From positions 1 through 34,128 of the forward strand of contig LJNK01000033.1 in the NCBI GenBank assembly GCA_001303025.1: a DNA stretch of 34,128 bases, read 5' to 3'. Source of the stretch: Deltaproteobacteria bacterium SG8_13 (GTDB lineage Bacteria > Desulfobacterota > Desulfobacteria > Desulfobacterales > SG8-13). The notes below the pieces were generated by a model that saw only the letters and a list, made by a program, of their open reading frames with translations, was not told where the DNA came from and did not search any database. Of the stretch, positions 15,067 through 24,454 are shown piece after piece (positions within the stretch are counted from its first letter, which is position 1; each line of letters starts with the position of its first letter). The position numbers and the translations under genes were made by a program.

Positions 15067-16200
15067 CTACTTGGCCGGTGCAGCGGGCGTTTCGCCGTCC
15101 GGCACCGGCCCGCTGTAGCGAATCTGGATGTCTCGTTTCGGGTAGGGGATTTCGATCCCCTCGCGATCGAACGCCTCCTTGACCCGGTCGGTTACGTAAG
15201 AGATCGTGTGGATTCGTTTGCGGGCATTTTCGATCCAGACGCGCAGCTGCAGGTCGACCGAGGATTCCCCGAAATTGTTCACCACTACAACCGGCGGCGG
15301 TTCCTTGGAGGCCCATGCCATCGATCCGGCCACCCCCAGAATCAGCTCCTTGGCCTTTTTCAGGTCCGCATCATAGGCCACACCGATGTTCACCCGCACC
15401 CGTATTTTCGAATCGATGGTGGTGTAATTGATGATATCCCGCAGCATGATCTCGTTGTTGGGGATGATGATGACGATGTTGTCGGTAGTCCGGATTTTGG
15501 TAGCCCGCAGGCCGATGTCGATCACATCCCCCCAGGTGGCGCTGTTTTCGGGTGTCTGCCACAACTCGATGCGGTCCCCCACCTCGAAAGGCCGGTCGAT
15601 GATCAGCAGGATGCCGGCAATCAGGTTCGAGAGCGTGTCCTTGGCGGCAAAGCCGATGGCGATCCCCATCACCCCGGCACCGGCGATAAACGGCATGACG
15701 TTCACCCCCAGCTTGTCGAGCGCCAGGATGCCGGCCAGCACATAGATCAGGACGCCGGCAAAGCGGTTCAGCAGATCGAATACGATATCGTCGATTTTGG
15801 TGTGGGAGAGGTCCAGTCGATTTTGCAGCAACTGCAGCGCCATCTTCAGAAAACCGATAAGGGGTGCAGCGAAAAGGACGATGAAGACAGCCGTATAGAT
15901 CTTTTCGATAAGCGCTAAATCGAACAGGCGAATCAGGTAGATTCCCAGGGCGAGCAGGATGGCATAAAAAGACGCTTTGCGCAGCAGCTGGAAGAATAAC
16001 TTGTTGCCTTTGAAAAACTCCAGCCGGGCGAGCCGGTGGGCAACGGCCGCCAGCACCAGCCGGAGGGCGGACCAGACAACCAGGGCGACCACAAGTGCCA
16101 CGGCCACCTTGAAGGCGGTCTGCAGGTGGGCGTTCGCACCGATCAGGGAATCGATCCACAGGTCGTACGCTGTCAGCCACCGGTCCGGGTCGAATGCCAT
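15067..16200 (-). CDS. Mechanosensitive ion channel family protein (MscS type)
   Basis: This 377-residue channel has an N-terminal hydrophobic span near residues 30-52, further spans near 75-95, 100-120 and 148-162, and then the pore-lining segment VMPFIAGAGVMGIAIGFAAKDTLSNLIAG (about 168-196). The MscS beta domain follows with FEVGDRIEL and PNNEIMLRDIINYT. Such channels release solutes under osmotic downshock. It is larger than E. coli MscS (286), with extra membrane helices. The ATG at 16200 has no good Shine-Dalgarno and lies 19 bases after the sdhB stop, so it may be read through from the sdh operon. Confidence 0.93.
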   Translation of the reverse strand: MAFDPDRWLTAYDLWIDSLIGANAHLQTAFKVAVALVVALVVWSALRLVLAAVAHRLARLEFFKGNKLFFQLLRKASFYAILLALGIYLIRLFDLALIEKIYTAVFIVLFAAPLIGFLKMALQLLQNRLDLSHTKIDDIVFDLLNRFAGVLIYVLAGILALDKLGVNVMPFIAGAGVMGIAIGFAAKDTLSNLIAGILLIIDRPFEVGDRIELWQTPENSATWGDVIDIGLRATKIRTTDNIVIIIPNNEIMLRDIINYTTIDSKIRVRVNIGVAYDADLKKAKELILGVAGSMAWASKEPPPVVVVNNFGESSVDLQLRVWIENARKRIHTISYVTDRVKEAFDREGIEIPYPKRDIQIRYSGPVPDGETPAAPAK

Positions 16201-16219
16201 TGCAACACCAGAAGGAATG

Positions 16220-16984
16220 CTATCTCACGGAAGAAAAAAACCGGGCTTTCAGAAACTCACGGTTCAGGCGGGCAATGTTGGTAATCTTGATCTCCTTGGG
16301 GCATTCGGCTTCACACTCCCGCTCGTTGCCGCAGTTGCCGAAACCGAGGCGATCCATTTCCCGCACCATTGCCGTTGCCCTCGCGGCCGCTTCGGGATGG
16401 CCCTGGGGCAGCAGGGCCAGGTGGGACACTTTGGCCCCCACAAACAGCATGGCCGATGCGTTCGGGCAGGCCGCCACACAGGCGCCGCAACCGATGCAGG
16501 CGGCGGCATCCATCGCCAGCTCAGCGGTTTCCTGGGGAACGAGGATGTTGTTGCCGTCCGGGGCTCCACCGGTATTGGCCGATATGTAGCCCCCGGCGCG
16601 AATCAGGCGGTCGAGGGCACCGCGGTCGACGGCCAGGTCTTTGATCAGGGCAAATGCCCTGGCACGCCAAGGCTCGATCACAATCGTGTCCCCGTCGGAA
16701 AAATGTCGCATGTGCAGCTGGCACAGGGTGGTGCCCTTTTCGGGGCCGTGGGGTCTGCCGTTGACCACCGCCCCGCAGGTGCCGCAGATGCCTTCCCGGC
16801 AGTCGTGATCGAACGCGATGGGCTCCCTGCCTTCCAGGGTCAGCTGTTCGTTGACCACATCGAGCATCTCCAAAAAGGACATGTCCGTGGAGATGTCGCG
16901 GGCCTCGTACGTCTCTAGCCGCCCCCTGCTCTGCGGGTCCTGCTGGCGCCAGACTTTCAATGTAAGGGTAATCGATTTCGTCAC
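16220..16984 (-). CDS. sdhB: Succinate dehydrogenase / fumarate reductase iron-sulfur subunit
   Basis: This 254-residue electron-transfer subunit has the plant-type [2Fe-2S] cysteines C62, C67, C70 and C88 ([10 protein letters not shown], then LCQL). The C-terminal half holds the ferredoxin-like [12 protein letters not shown] and, further on, [15 protein letters not shown], supplying the [4Fe-4S] and [3Fe-4S] clusters. It passes electrons between the flavin of SdhA and the haem-bearing membrane subunit. Its ATG overlaps the sdhA stop by four bases. Direction of catalysis (succinate oxidation or fumarate reduction) cannot be told from sequence alone. Confidence 0.95.
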   Translation of the reverse strand: MTKSITLTLKVWRQQDPQSRGRLETYEARDISTDMSFLEMLDVVNEQLTLEGREPIAFDHDCREGICGTCGAVVNGRPHGPEKGTTLCQLHMRHFSDGDTIVIEPWRARAFALIKDLAVDRGALDRLIRAGGYISANTGGAPDGNNILVPQETAELAMDAAACIGCGACVAACPNASAMLFVGAKVSHLALLPQGHPEAAARATAMVREMDRLGFGNCGNERECEAECPKEIKITNIARLNREFLKARFFSSVR

Positions 16985-18894
16985 TTGTAGCTCCTTGTCG
17001 CCAGTTCGACGTTTTCGAACACCAGCGGTTCCTTGTGAAAGTTCGTCTCGCTTCCTTCGCCGGTGAATTCCCAGGCAGACACGTGACTGAAATGCTCGTC
17101 GTCGCGCATGGCCTCGTTTTCCTCGCTCTGGTAGGCTTCATTGAAATGACCGCCGCAGGACTCCTGGCGGTCCAGCGCATCGACGATCATCAGCTCGGCA
17201 AATTCCATGAAATCGGCCACCCGCCCGGCCCGCTCCAGGCTCTGATTGAAGTCGCGCTCTACCCCGGGAACCGTCACATTCTCCCAGAACTCGGCCCTGA
17301 GCTCCTGTATCAAGCTGCGGACTTTGCCCAGGTCGCCGTTGTTGCGGGCCATTCCGCAGTGATCCCACATGATCAACCCGAGATGGCGGTGAAAGTCGTC
17401 CACGGTGCGCCGCCCGTCCACCGATAGCAGCTTTTGGATGCGCTGACCCGCCTCGGCGGCGGCATCTTTGAAGGCCGGATGATCGGTGGTAATCTCGGCA
17501 AAAGAGCTGCCGGCAATGTAACCGCCGATGGTGTAGGGGATCACGAAAAATCCGTCTGCGAGCCCTTGCATGAGGGCGCTGGCCCCGAGCCGGTTGGCGC
17601 CGTGATCGGAAAAATTGGCCTCACCGAGAACGAACAGGCCGTCGATGGTGCTCATCAGGTTGTAATCCACCCACAGGCCGCCCATGGTGTAGTGGACCGC
17701 CGGATAGATCATCATCGGGGTTTCATACGGATCCTCGCCGGTAATTTTCTCGTACATCTGAAACAGGTTGCCGTATTTTCGGGCGATCAGGTCCCGGCCG
17801 TCGCGGGCGATGGCATCGGCAAAATCGAGATAGACCGCCAGGCCGGTCTCCCCCACCCCCTTGCCCTGGTCACACTGTTCCTTGGCGTTGCGGGAGGCCA
17901 CATCGCGGGGAACCAGGTTGCCGAAGCTCGGATATTTATTTTCCAGGTAATAGTCGCGATCCGATTCAGGGATCTGGCTCGGCGGGCGGCTGTCGCCGGC
18001 ATTTTTGGGCACCCAAACGCGCCCGTCGTTTCTCAGGCTTTCACTCATCAGGGTCAACTTGGATTGGTAGGTGCCGTGAACCGGAATGCAGGTTGGGTGG
18101 ATCTGCGTAAAGCACGGATTGGCAAAAAAAGCGCCACGGCGATAACACTTGTAGGTGGCCGACACATTGGAGGCCATGGCATTGGTGGACAGAAAATAGA
18201 CATTGCCGTACCCGCCGGTGCACAGCACCACGGCGTGGGCCATGTGCTTCTCCAGCTGGCCGGTCACCAGGTTGCGCACGACGATGCCGCGGGCCTGCCC
18301 GCCCGCCACCACCAGTTCGAGCATTTCCCGCCGCGGGTAGATCTGCACCTTGCCGGCCGCAACCTGGCGCATCATGGCGCTGTAAGCACCCAGCAGCAGC
18401 TGCTGCCCGGTTTGCCCGCGGGCGTAAAAGGTGCGGGAAACCTGCGAGCCGCCGAAACTGCGGTTGGCCAGCAGTCCGCCGTAATCCCTGGCAAAGGGGA
18501 CCCCCAGGGCGACACATTGATCGATGATGTTGTTGCTGATCTGCGCCAGGCGGTAGACATTGGCTTCACGGGCCCGGAAATCGCCGCCCTTGACCGTGTC
18601 GTAAAACAGGCGCCAGATGCTGTCGCCTTCGTTGGTATAGTTTTTGGCAGCGTTGATGCCGCCCTGGGCGGCGATGCTGTGTGCCCGGCGCGGGCTGTCC
18701 TGGATACAAAAGGTTTTCACATTGTACCCCAGCTCTGCAAGTGCGGCGGACGCGGAGCCCCCGGCCAGACCGGTGCCGACGACAATAATGTCGAATTTTC
18801 TCTTGTTGGCCGGGTTGACCAGCTTCAGCTCAAATCGGTGGCGATCCCACTTTTGGGCAACGGGACCTCCGGGGACGTTGCCGTCTAGCTGCAT
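16981..18894 (-). CDS. sdhA: Succinate dehydrogenase / fumarate reductase flavoprotein subunit
   Basis: At 637 residues this matches the larger, non-classical (type B) flavoproteins. It has the FAD-binding [19 protein letters not shown] at about residues 34-52, the [15 protein letters not shown] segment where the histidine carries covalent FAD, and catalytic motifs including HPTCIP and the C-terminal QESCGGHFN region. GGAGGAG upstream of the ATG at 18894 supports the start. It sits between sdhC and sdhB in the order C-A-B, like the succinate dehydrogenase/fumarate reductase of Geobacter and other anaerobes. An antisense frame of 484 codons runs along it and is a GC-rich shadow. Confidence 0.96.
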   Translation of the reverse strand: MQLDGNVPGGPVAQKWDRHRFELKLVNPANKRKFDIIVVGTGLAGGSASAALAELGYNVKTFCIQDSPRRAHSIAAQGGINAAKNYTNEGDSIWRLFYDTVKGGDFRAREANVYRLAQISNNIIDQCVALGVPFARDYGGLLANRSFGGSQVSRTFYARGQTGQQLLLGAYSAMMRQVAAGKVQIYPRREMLELVVAGGQARGIVVRNLVTGQLEKHMAHAVVLCTGGYGNVYFLSTNAMASNVSATYKCYRRGAFFANPCFTQIHPTCIPVHGTYQSKLTLMSESLRNDGRVWVPKNAGDSRPPSQIPESDRDYYLENKYPSFGNLVPRDVASRNAKEQCDQGKGVGETGLAVYLDFADAIARDGRDLIARKYGNLFQMYEKITGEDPYETPMMIYPAVHYTMGGLWVDYNLMSTIDGLFVLGEANFSDHGANRLGASALMQGLADGFFVIPYTIGGYIAGSSFAEITTDHPAFKDAAAEAGQRIQKLLSVDGRRTVDDFHRHLGLIMWDHCGMARNNGDLGKVRSLIQELRAEFWENVTVPGVERDFNQSLERAGRVADFMEFAELMIVDALDRQESCGGHFNEAYQSEENEAMRDDEHFSHVSAWEFTGEGSETNFHKEPLVFENVELATRSYK

Positions 18895-18949
18895 ATCGAA
18901 TCTCCTCCACTATCCTTTCCAACGTTTGTGTCGCAGATCTCTTCGCGGC

Positions 18950-19591
18950 TCAGGAGACCGCCAGCAAATAGACCGGCAGCAGTCCGAATCCCAGGCCCAC
19001 CAACAGGCTGAAGACAAGACCCACTCCCCGGATCAGCGGCATGTATTTGGGATGGTTGGCGCCCAGCGTCTGAAACGCGCTCCAGAATCCGTGGCTCACA
19101 TGAATGGCCGCCACGATCATGGCACAAACGTAGACAGCTACTGTTGCGGGGTTTTCAAACGCGCCGGAGACGATGTCGTAGATGGTGGTTCCGGTTTTGT
19201 CGACAAAATGAAAGTTCAACAGGTGGTAGAGCACGAAGCCGAGCAGAAAAATTCCGGTGTACGGCATGGTCCGGGACCCGATCGAGCGCCCCCCTGCACT
19301 GCTGGTGACCGCATAGCGGCTGGGTCTGGCCGCGAAGTTCTGATAGAAAAGAACCAGTCCGGTGATCACGTGCACGGCCGCGAAAAACAGCAGCCCGAAT
19401 TCCGCCACTTTCACCAGCGGTTCCAGGGAATGCAGATGATCGGCATATGCGTTGAAAGCCTGCCGCCCTCCGTAAATGGTGAGGTTGCCGGCCAGATGAG
19501 CGGCAAGAAACAGGCAGAAACCGAGCCCGGTGATGGCCATCATGGCCTTCTTGCCCACCGAAGATGTAACGGTTTGCACAAACCAGTTCAT
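18950..19591 (-). CDS. sdhC: Succinate dehydrogenase cytochrome b558-type membrane subunit
   Basis: This 213-residue integral membrane protein has about five hydrophobic spans and conserved histidines that can ligate two haems b (in AAHLAGN, AAVHVITG, LYHLLNFHF and AIHVSHGFW). It anchors SdhAB and exchanges electrons with the quinone pool. GGAGG lies five bases before the ATG at 19591; a GTG directly in front of it was not chosen. It is the first gene of sdhC-sdhA-sdhB, and a promoter with perfect TTGACA lies just upstream, inside the end of the HD gene. Confidence 0.93.
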   Translation of the reverse strand: MNWFVQTVTSSVGKKAMMAITGLGFCLFLAAHLAGNLTIYGGRQAFNAYADHLHSLEPLVKVAEFGLLFFAAVHVITGLVLFYQNFAARPSRYAVTSSAGGRSIGSRTMPYTGIFLLGFVLYHLLNFHFVDKTGTTIYDIVSGAFENPATVAVYVCAMIVAAIHVSHGFWSAFQTLGANHPKYMPLIRGVGLVFSLLVGLGFGLLPVYLLAVS

Positions 19592-19644
19592 CACTGCCTC
19601 CGTTTGTGATGAATGCGAAACGGTATGAACGAAACGGAAAGATT

Positions 19645-19673
19645 TACTTAGGAATTCGGGTGTTTTCTGTCAA
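19645..19673 (-). promoter_or_regulatory. Candidate promoter of sdhCAB
   Basis: On the minus strand TTGACA (19673-19668) is followed at 17 bp by TAAGTA (19650-19645). The -35 is perfect but the -10 weak. It overlaps the last codons of the HD gene and lies about 55 bases ahead of sdhC. Confidence 0.45.
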
Positions 19674-20235
19674 CCCTTATTTCCCGCTCCAGCAGTCGGT
19701 TCAGCCACCACTCGTCCCATTCGGTCTTCAGGATCTCCTCGGCCAGCTGCTTGCCGGTTTCGGTGCGCAACCGCCGCTGCACCGGCGGCAGCCACTTCGA
19801 CGGTGACTGATAACCGAGATCGGAGAGGGCTTTTAAGTCGAGAATCAGGGCCAGCTGGTCTGCGTCGTGGGCCAGCCGGGCCTCCATCGTCTCATTGGCC
19901 TGGTATTCGTCGATCAGCCCGGCAAGGTCATCGCCGAATGGCAAATCGAGCACCGTGTCACCCACCGCTCTGGCTTCGTCGGCGGTTACGTATTCTTTCT
20001 GCACGGAATTGAGGTCTCCGATCCGTGCTTCGGTCAGGTCATGGACCAGGCACATGCTGATCAACCGCAGGGCATTGATTTGCGGCTCCATGCGGCTTAT
20101 CACAAATGCGATAAACGCCGTGCTGAAGCAGTGGTCGGCGACCGATTCACTGCCGGCTCCAAGGAAACCGAATCCCGAGCGGGGTATGGCTTTCAGCATT
20201 CTGGCCTGAAACAACAGATCCGAAATCCGACTCAT
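19648..20235 (-). CDS. HD domain hydrolase, YfbR/HDDC2-like
   Basis: This 195-residue HD-superfamily phosphohydrolase has metal-binding positions H35 (SVADHCFST), H65-D66 with E69 (VHDLTEARIGDL) and D124 (AHDADQLALIL). The arrangement fits the YfbR/HDDC2 group, whose known members are 5'-deoxynucleotidases acting on dNMPs; the substrate here is inferred. The ATG at 20235 follows AAGGAGAACGC, a strong site that overrules an in-frame start at 20259. It precedes sdhC on the same strand by 56 bases. Confidence 0.87.
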   Translation of the reverse strand: MSRISDLLFQARMLKAIPRSGFGFLGAGSESVADHCFSTAFIAFVISRMEPQINALRLISMCLVHDLTEARIGDLNSVQKEYVTADEARAVGDTVLDLPFGDDLAGLIDEYQANETMEARLAHDADQLALILDLKALSDLGYQSPSKWLPPVQRRLRTETGKQLAEEILKTEWDEWWLNRLLEREIRVDRKHPNS

Positions 20236-20394
20236 GCGTTCTCCTTGTCCCGATCCCATCCGTTTATGATTTTTTTTTTACGATCTGAATCCCGAAAATG
20301 CAACCCGAAAAGCAGTTTTGTAAGCCGTATCCGACAAATGTCTGAAATTATATGTTATATTATCATGAATCTTTCCGTGTAGAAGGCAATTTGC

Positions 20395-20423
20395 TTGACA
20401 GCCGGCCTGTGCTCGGTTACTCT
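20395..20423 (+). promoter_or_regulatory. Promoter of the tol-pal operon
   Basis: TTGACA (20395-20400) and TACTCT (20418-20423) are spaced by 17 bp, 35 bases before the tolQ ATG. The -35 is perfect, the -10 modest. An AT-rich island at about 20345-20370 (including TATAAT on the opposite strand at 20352-20347) lies just upstream and could serve the HD gene. Confidence 0.55.
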
Positions 20424-20457
20424 TACGGATCGTACCAAAGGGGTTGAAAGGCACAAA

Positions 20458-21189
20458 ATGAGCACTACCGACATCAATGTTCTGGAAATCTTTCTGAACG
20501 CCGGTTTGGTCGTTCAGATGGTCATGTTGCTGCTGCTGCTGTTTTCGATCACTTCCTGGGCCATTATCCTGATAAAGATCAGAATGATCGGCAGGGCCTT
20601 CAAGGAATCCGCCGGCTTCATCGATTTTTTCTGGAAAAGCCGGGACCTGTCCAACGCCTTTGGCAGGGCCAAGCAGCTGAATTACAGCCCGGTTGCGCGG
20701 GTGTTCCGGGTGGGATATCTCGAACTAAAAAAGGTAAGCCAAACCGGCGCTGCAATGGCTTCGAAAACCGCCGCCGCCGAAGAACAGCCGATGGGTTTTC
20801 AGTTCACCGGTATAGAGAACATCAAACGATCCCTGCGCCGGGCCATCGACACGGAAATGACCCGCTTAACCCAGATGGTGCCGTTTCTGGCAACCACCGG
20901 AAACACCACGCCGTTTATCGGGCTTTTCGGAACGGTTTGGGGGATCATGAACTCCTTTCACGCCATCGGCCAGCGCGGTTCGGCCAACCTGGCGGTAGTG
21001 GCTCCGGGAATCTCAGAAGCGCTGATCGCCACGGCGGCCGGTCTTGCAGTCGCAATTCCTGCGGTCATCGCATTTAACTTCTTCACCCAGAAGATCAGGG
21101 TAATCGAAACGGAGTTGCAGAGCTTCTCGGCTGATTTTCTAAACATCGTCGAGCGCGACATTCTGGGGATCGAGAGACGACGAAGATGA
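20458..21189 (+). CDS. tolQ: Protein TolQ
   Basis: This 243-residue inner-membrane protein belongs to the ExbB/TolQ/MotA family. It has three spans: about residues 16-38, the segment with TTPFIGLFGTVWGIM (G-L-F-G-T-V-W signature), and GISEALIATAAGLAVAIPAVIAFN. With TolR it forms the proton-driven stator that energises TolA. I chose the ATG at 20458 (AAGG seven bases before). The frame is open back to a TTG at 20395, but that TTG is the -35 box of the promoter. Its stop overlaps the tolR start by four bases. Confidence 0.95.
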   Translation: MSTTDINVLEIFLNAGLVVQMVMLLLLLFSITSWAIILIKIRMIGRAFKESAGFIDFFWKSRDLSNAFGRAKQLNYSPVARVFRVGYLELKKVSQTGAAMASKTAAAEEQPMGFQFTGIENIKRSLRRAIDTEMTRLTQMVPFLATTGNTTPFIGLFGTVWGIMNSFHAIGQRGSANLAVVAPGISEALIATAAGLAVAIPAVIAFNFFTQKIRVIETELQSFSADFLNIVERDILGIERRRR

Positions 21190-21611
21190 TGATCGGCGGC
21201 AGACATAGCGGTTTCATGTCGGAAATCAACGTAACGCCTTTCGTAGACGTCATGCTGGTTTTGCTGATCATCTTCATGGTGACCGCACCGATGATGATGC
21301 AGGGAGTCGACGTGACGCTGCCGGAAGCCTCCGCAGAGGCAATGGCTGCGGAGACCGAACCGCTGATGCTCAGCATCGACAAGCAGAGCCGGGTATTTAT
21401 CAACGACATCAACGTCTCTGTTGAAGATTTGCACACCAAACTGGAAAAAATTTTGAGTGGACGCTCGGACCGCGAAGTGTTCCTGAAAGCTGATAAAGAA
21501 GTCCCTTACGGAACGGTCGTTCGGATCATGTCGGAAATCAAAGCGGCCGGCGTGGAGAAACTGGGGATGGTGACCCTGCCGGTAACACAAGAGGCTGCCA
21601 CCAAACGATAA
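21186..21611 (+). CDS. tolR: Protein TolR (ExbD/TolR family)
   Basis: This 141-residue protein has one membrane span (about 19-35) and a periplasmic domain. EINVTPFVDVMLVLLIIFM carries the essential membrane aspartate (D21) of the ExbD/TolR family, and the closing domain has the typical YGTVVRIMSEIKAAGVEKLG. It works with TolQ in the proton channel. Two ATGs overlap the tolQ stop; either could be the start. Confidence 0.95.
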   Translation: MMIGGRHSGFMSEINVTPFVDVMLVLLIIFMVTAPMMMQGVDVTLPEASAEAMAAETEPLMLSIDKQSRVFINDINVSVEDLHTKLEKILSGRSDREVFLKADKEVPYGTVVRIMSEIKAAGVEKLGMVTLPVTQEAATKR

Positions 21612-21626
21612 CCCGGATCGACACAA

Positions 21627-22502
21627 ATGGCACAGTCGTCTCGCAGACTAAAGGGCAACGCTTCCGCCGATTCGGACACAACCGGCAGGTCGGCCACTTA
21701 CTGCGTGGTGCTCTCAGCGCTGCTGCACGTGGTTCTGCTGGTCGGGCTCGTATTCATACCGGATCTGGCACCGGCAAGAAGAATGATCCCGTCGGTGGTC
21801 AGCGTCAGCTTGGTCTCGCTGCCCGCTGCCGGTTCGGCGGCAGCTCCGGCCCCATCGCCGGCAGCTCGGAAAATCGCCGAACCGCGGCCAACGGAAAAGC
21901 TGCCTGTGCCACCGTCGAAGTCGACCGAGAAGGTGGCCATTGCCGCACCCAAGCTCAAACCGAAAACCTCACTGAAGCACAAAACCTATAAGTCGGAAAA
22001 GGTTGTGAAAAGTGCGGTGGAGCGCATCGAAAAAGAGCTGGTCGACAGCCGCCCCCCATCGCTGGAAAAAACGCTTGAGCGTCTGAAGCGTGAAGTGGCT
22101 GACAGCCAGGAGGCCCCGCGGGGGGCATCGACGTTGCCGGAGGGTCAGGCACCGGCCGGCGGGGCTTCAGCGGGCGGTTCGCAGCTCTCCTCGGGAGAAA
22201 TTGCCGACGGTATCCGCATTTACCAGGCGGAAATATCCTATCAGGTACAAAAAAACTGGGCTTTTTCCGAACAGCTGGCCGGCGCCGACAAAAACCTGGA
22301 GGTCCTGATCGGCATACGGATCGCCCCGGACGGCCGGATAACCGACACCTGGTTCGACCAGCGATCCGGCAACCGGCACCTGGACGAATCCGCCCAGCGG
22401 GCCGTCATGAAAGCCAGCCCGCTGCCCCCGCTTCCCAGGGGACTGTTTAGCGGGGACTACACGGTCGGACTTCGTTTCGGCCCGGAAGGTATCAAGCGAT
22501 AG
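21627..22502 (+). CDS. tolA: TolA/TonB-family energy transducer
   Basis: This 291-residue protein has a membrane anchor at about residues 26-46 (VLSALLHVVLLVGLVF), a Pro/Ala/Lys-rich periplasmic arm (about 65-165, partly helical), a Gly/Ala linker, and a C-terminal TonB-like domain (YQVQKNWAF, LIGIRIAPDG, DESAQRAVMKASPLPPLP). It transmits force from TolQR to TolB and Pal. It is shorter than E. coli TolA (421), mainly because the helical arm is reduced. Position between tolR and tolB supports TolA over TonB. Confidence 0.9.
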   Translation: MAQSSRRLKGNASADSDTTGRSATYCVVLSALLHVVLLVGLVFIPDLAPARRMIPSVVSVSLVSLPAAGSAAAPAPSPAARKIAEPRPTEKLPVPPSKSTEKVAIAAPKLKPKTSLKHKTYKSEKVVKSAVERIEKELVDSRPPSLEKTLERLKREVADSQEAPRGASTLPEGQAPAGGASAGGSQLSSGEIADGIRIYQAEISYQVQKNWAFSEQLAGADKNLEVLIGIRIAPDGRITDTWFDQRSGNRHLDESAQRAVMKASPLPPLPRGLFSGDYTVGLRFGPEGIKR

Positions 22503-22516
22503 GGCGACACTGAACC

Positions 22517-23866
22517 ATGAAGAAAGCAAACTGCATGCGTAGATCCATAATCCCGACAGCGGCGCTGTGGGTGGCGGTCGCAGTGGCCGTGCTGGCGAGT
22601 CCGGCAGCGGCCCAATACGAATACATCGACATCAACAAGCCGTTTCTGCGTAAAATTCCGATGGCCATCCAGGAGTGTGTGCCGCTGAACGATCAGCCCA
22701 TCGTCCAGGAAAATTTGCTGCAGACGACCCAGCAGCTCACCGACATGCTCAACTTTACCGGCTATTTTCAAATGCTGGACAGGGAAGCGTTCCTTGTCGA
22801 TCCTCTCAAGCCTGCCGTCAAAGCCGCAGACATCAATTTTGCCAACTGGACCACCATCGGTGCCGAGTTGTTGATCACCGGTGGCATGGCGAAAAGCGGA
22901 GAAATGATCGACCTGGAATTTCGGCTCTTTGACACGTTTTCCGGAAAACAACTGGTCGGCAAGCGCTATAATGGAAAAATGACCGATCTGCGCAGCATCA
23001 TCCGGCGCTTCTGCACGGAAGTCGTCCTGCAGCTGACCGGCAACCGGGGCGTTTTTGGCAGCAAAATCGCTTTCGTGTCCACCGGCAGCGGAAGCAAAGA
23101 GCTTTACCTTTGCGACTTTGACGGTTTCAACCCGGAGAAGTTCACCGCTCATAAAAGCATCAGCATTTTCCCGGCCTGGTCTTCCGACGGGAAGTGGCTG
23201 GCCTACACCACCTATGCGAACAACAAACCGGACATTTTCATCCGCCAGGTAAACGGAAACGGTCGCGTCGTTATCGACAAAAAAGGCACCAACATGACAC
23301 CGGCATGGGCTCCGGGGAGATTCGAGCTTGCCGCGTCGCTTTCGGTGTCCGGCGACCAGGAAATTTATCTGTTGACTGGAAAAGGAAAAATTATTAAAAG
23401 AATAACAAGAAATTGGGCGGCCGACCTTTCTCCGACCTGGTCGCCGGATGGCAAAAAAATTGCATTTGTTTCCAGTCGGTCCGGATCGCCTCAGATTTAC
23501 GTTCAGGAACTTGACTCGGGCAGGGTGGAAAGGGTAACATTCGAGGGTAACTACAATACGCAGCCGAAATGGAGTCCGGTGGGCAACAGGATCGTATACA
23601 CCGGCACCACTTTCGAGACCGGCCTGAGCGACATCTTCTTGATCGATATGGAAGATCTGGAACCGGTCCGCTTGACCGGCGATGCCGGCAACAACGAGTC
23701 ACCGGACTGGTCTCCGGACGGAAGCCTAATCGTTTTCAGTTCTACACGCGAGGGGCCGTCCAGGCTCTATGTGATGACCACCTACGGGACCGATCAGCGA
23801 AGACTGCTGTCCCTGCCGGGGGAGCAATCGAATCCGGGGTGGTCACCTGATTTAAGCAATTACTAA
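22517..23866 (+). CDS. tolB: Tol-Pal system protein TolB
   Basis: This 449-residue periplasmic protein has a signal peptide ending near AAAQ (about 33). An N-terminal domain (to about 165) binds TolA, and a six-bladed beta-propeller follows, with repeats like SPTWSPDGKKIAFVSSRSG and SPDWSPDGSLIVFSS. TolB binds Pal, and TolA pulls it free to remodel outer-membrane contacts. The length fits E. coli TolB (430). It begins 14 bases after tolA. Confidence 0.96.
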   Translation: MKKANCMRRSIIPTAALWVAVAVAVLASPAAAQYEYIDINKPFLRKIPMAIQECVPLNDQPIVQENLLQTTQQLTDMLNFTGYFQMLDREAFLVDPLKPAVKAADINFANWTTIGAELLITGGMAKSGEMIDLEFRLFDTFSGKQLVGKRYNGKMTDLRSIIRRFCTEVVLQLTGNRGVFGSKIAFVSTGSGSKELYLCDFDGFNPEKFTAHKSISIFPAWSSDGKWLAYTTYANNKPDIFIRQVNGNGRVVIDKKGTNMTPAWAPGRFELAASLSVSGDQEIYLLTGKGKIIKRITRNWAADLSPTWSPDGKKIAFVSSRSGSPQIYVQELDSGRVERVTFEGNYNTQPKWSPVGNRIVYTGTTFETGLSDIFLIDMEDLEPVRLTGDAGNNESPDWSPDGSLIVFSSTREGPSRLYVMTTYGTDQRRLLSLPGEQSNPGWSPDLSNY

Positions 23867-23899
23867 GAAGTACTTGGCTTGGATTTGAAAGGAGGAAAA

Positions 23900-24454
23900 A
23901 TGATGCGAAAGAAACAGTGGATTTTTCTGGCTCTGGTTCTGATTGTTCCGGCGATGCTCTTCACCGTCTCCTGTCAGAAGCAGACCGTCAAAACCGAAGA
24001 ACCGATGGCTGAGCCTGCAGCAGAAGAACCGGCCGCTGTTGAAGAAAAAGAAGAGGCCGTGGAAGTCACGTCCGATGCCAGCCTGGCGGCTGACGAAGCC
24101 GCGCTGATGGCCGCTCGTAACATGTTTCTGAACGAGCACATCTACTTTGCATTCGACAAGTACAACCTCGACGACGTAGCCCAGGAAGTGTTGATGCGCA
24201 AGGCCGATTTTCTGCGGGCCATGGCGGACATCTACATTACCATCGAAGGGCACTGTGACGAGCGGGGTACCAACGAATACAACCTTGCCCTGGGTGACCG
24301 CCGTGCCGAAAGTGCCAAATCCTTTCTGGTGGACATGGGCATTGAGGCCTACCGCATTTCCACGGTCAGCTACGGTGAGGAGCGACCGCTTTGCACCGAG
24401 CAAACCGAAGAGTGCTGGGCCAAAAACCGGCGGGATCAGTTCGTGATCAACTAG
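23900..24454 (+). CDS. pal: Peptidoglycan-associated lipoprotein Pal
   Basis: This 184-residue outer-membrane lipoprotein has a signal peptide with cysteine C25 as lipid acceptor (TVSC; a T at -3 is less usual). A Glu/Ala/Pro-rich linker follows (about 30-60), then an OmpA-like domain with IYFAFDKYNL, ITIEGHCDERGT and NLALGDRRAESAK, which binds peptidoglycan. Two adjacent ATGs follow GGAGG, at 23900 (spacing four) and 23903 (spacing seven); the second may be used. A TTG further upstream was rejected because it precedes the ribosome site. Confidence 0.95.
   Translation: MMRKKQWIFLALVLIVPAMLFTVSCQKQTVKTEEPMAEPAAEEPAAVEEKEEAVEVTSDASLAADEAALMAARNMFLNEHIYFAFDKYNLDDVAQEVLMRKADFLRAMADIYITIEGHCDERGTNEYNLALGDRRAESAKSFLVDMGIEAYRISTVSYGEERPLCTEQTEECWAKNRRDQFVIN

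Noticed and set aside
17434-18888. 484-codon open frame antisense to sdhA
   Set aside because: Antisense frames stay open in GC-rich codon-biased genes. The translation has no family features, and the sense frame is a complete SdhA.
20395-20457. Upstream TTG start for tolQ
   Set aside because: The TTG is the first half of the -35 box TTGACA, so it would lie before the transcript start; the ATG at 20458 fits TolQ length.
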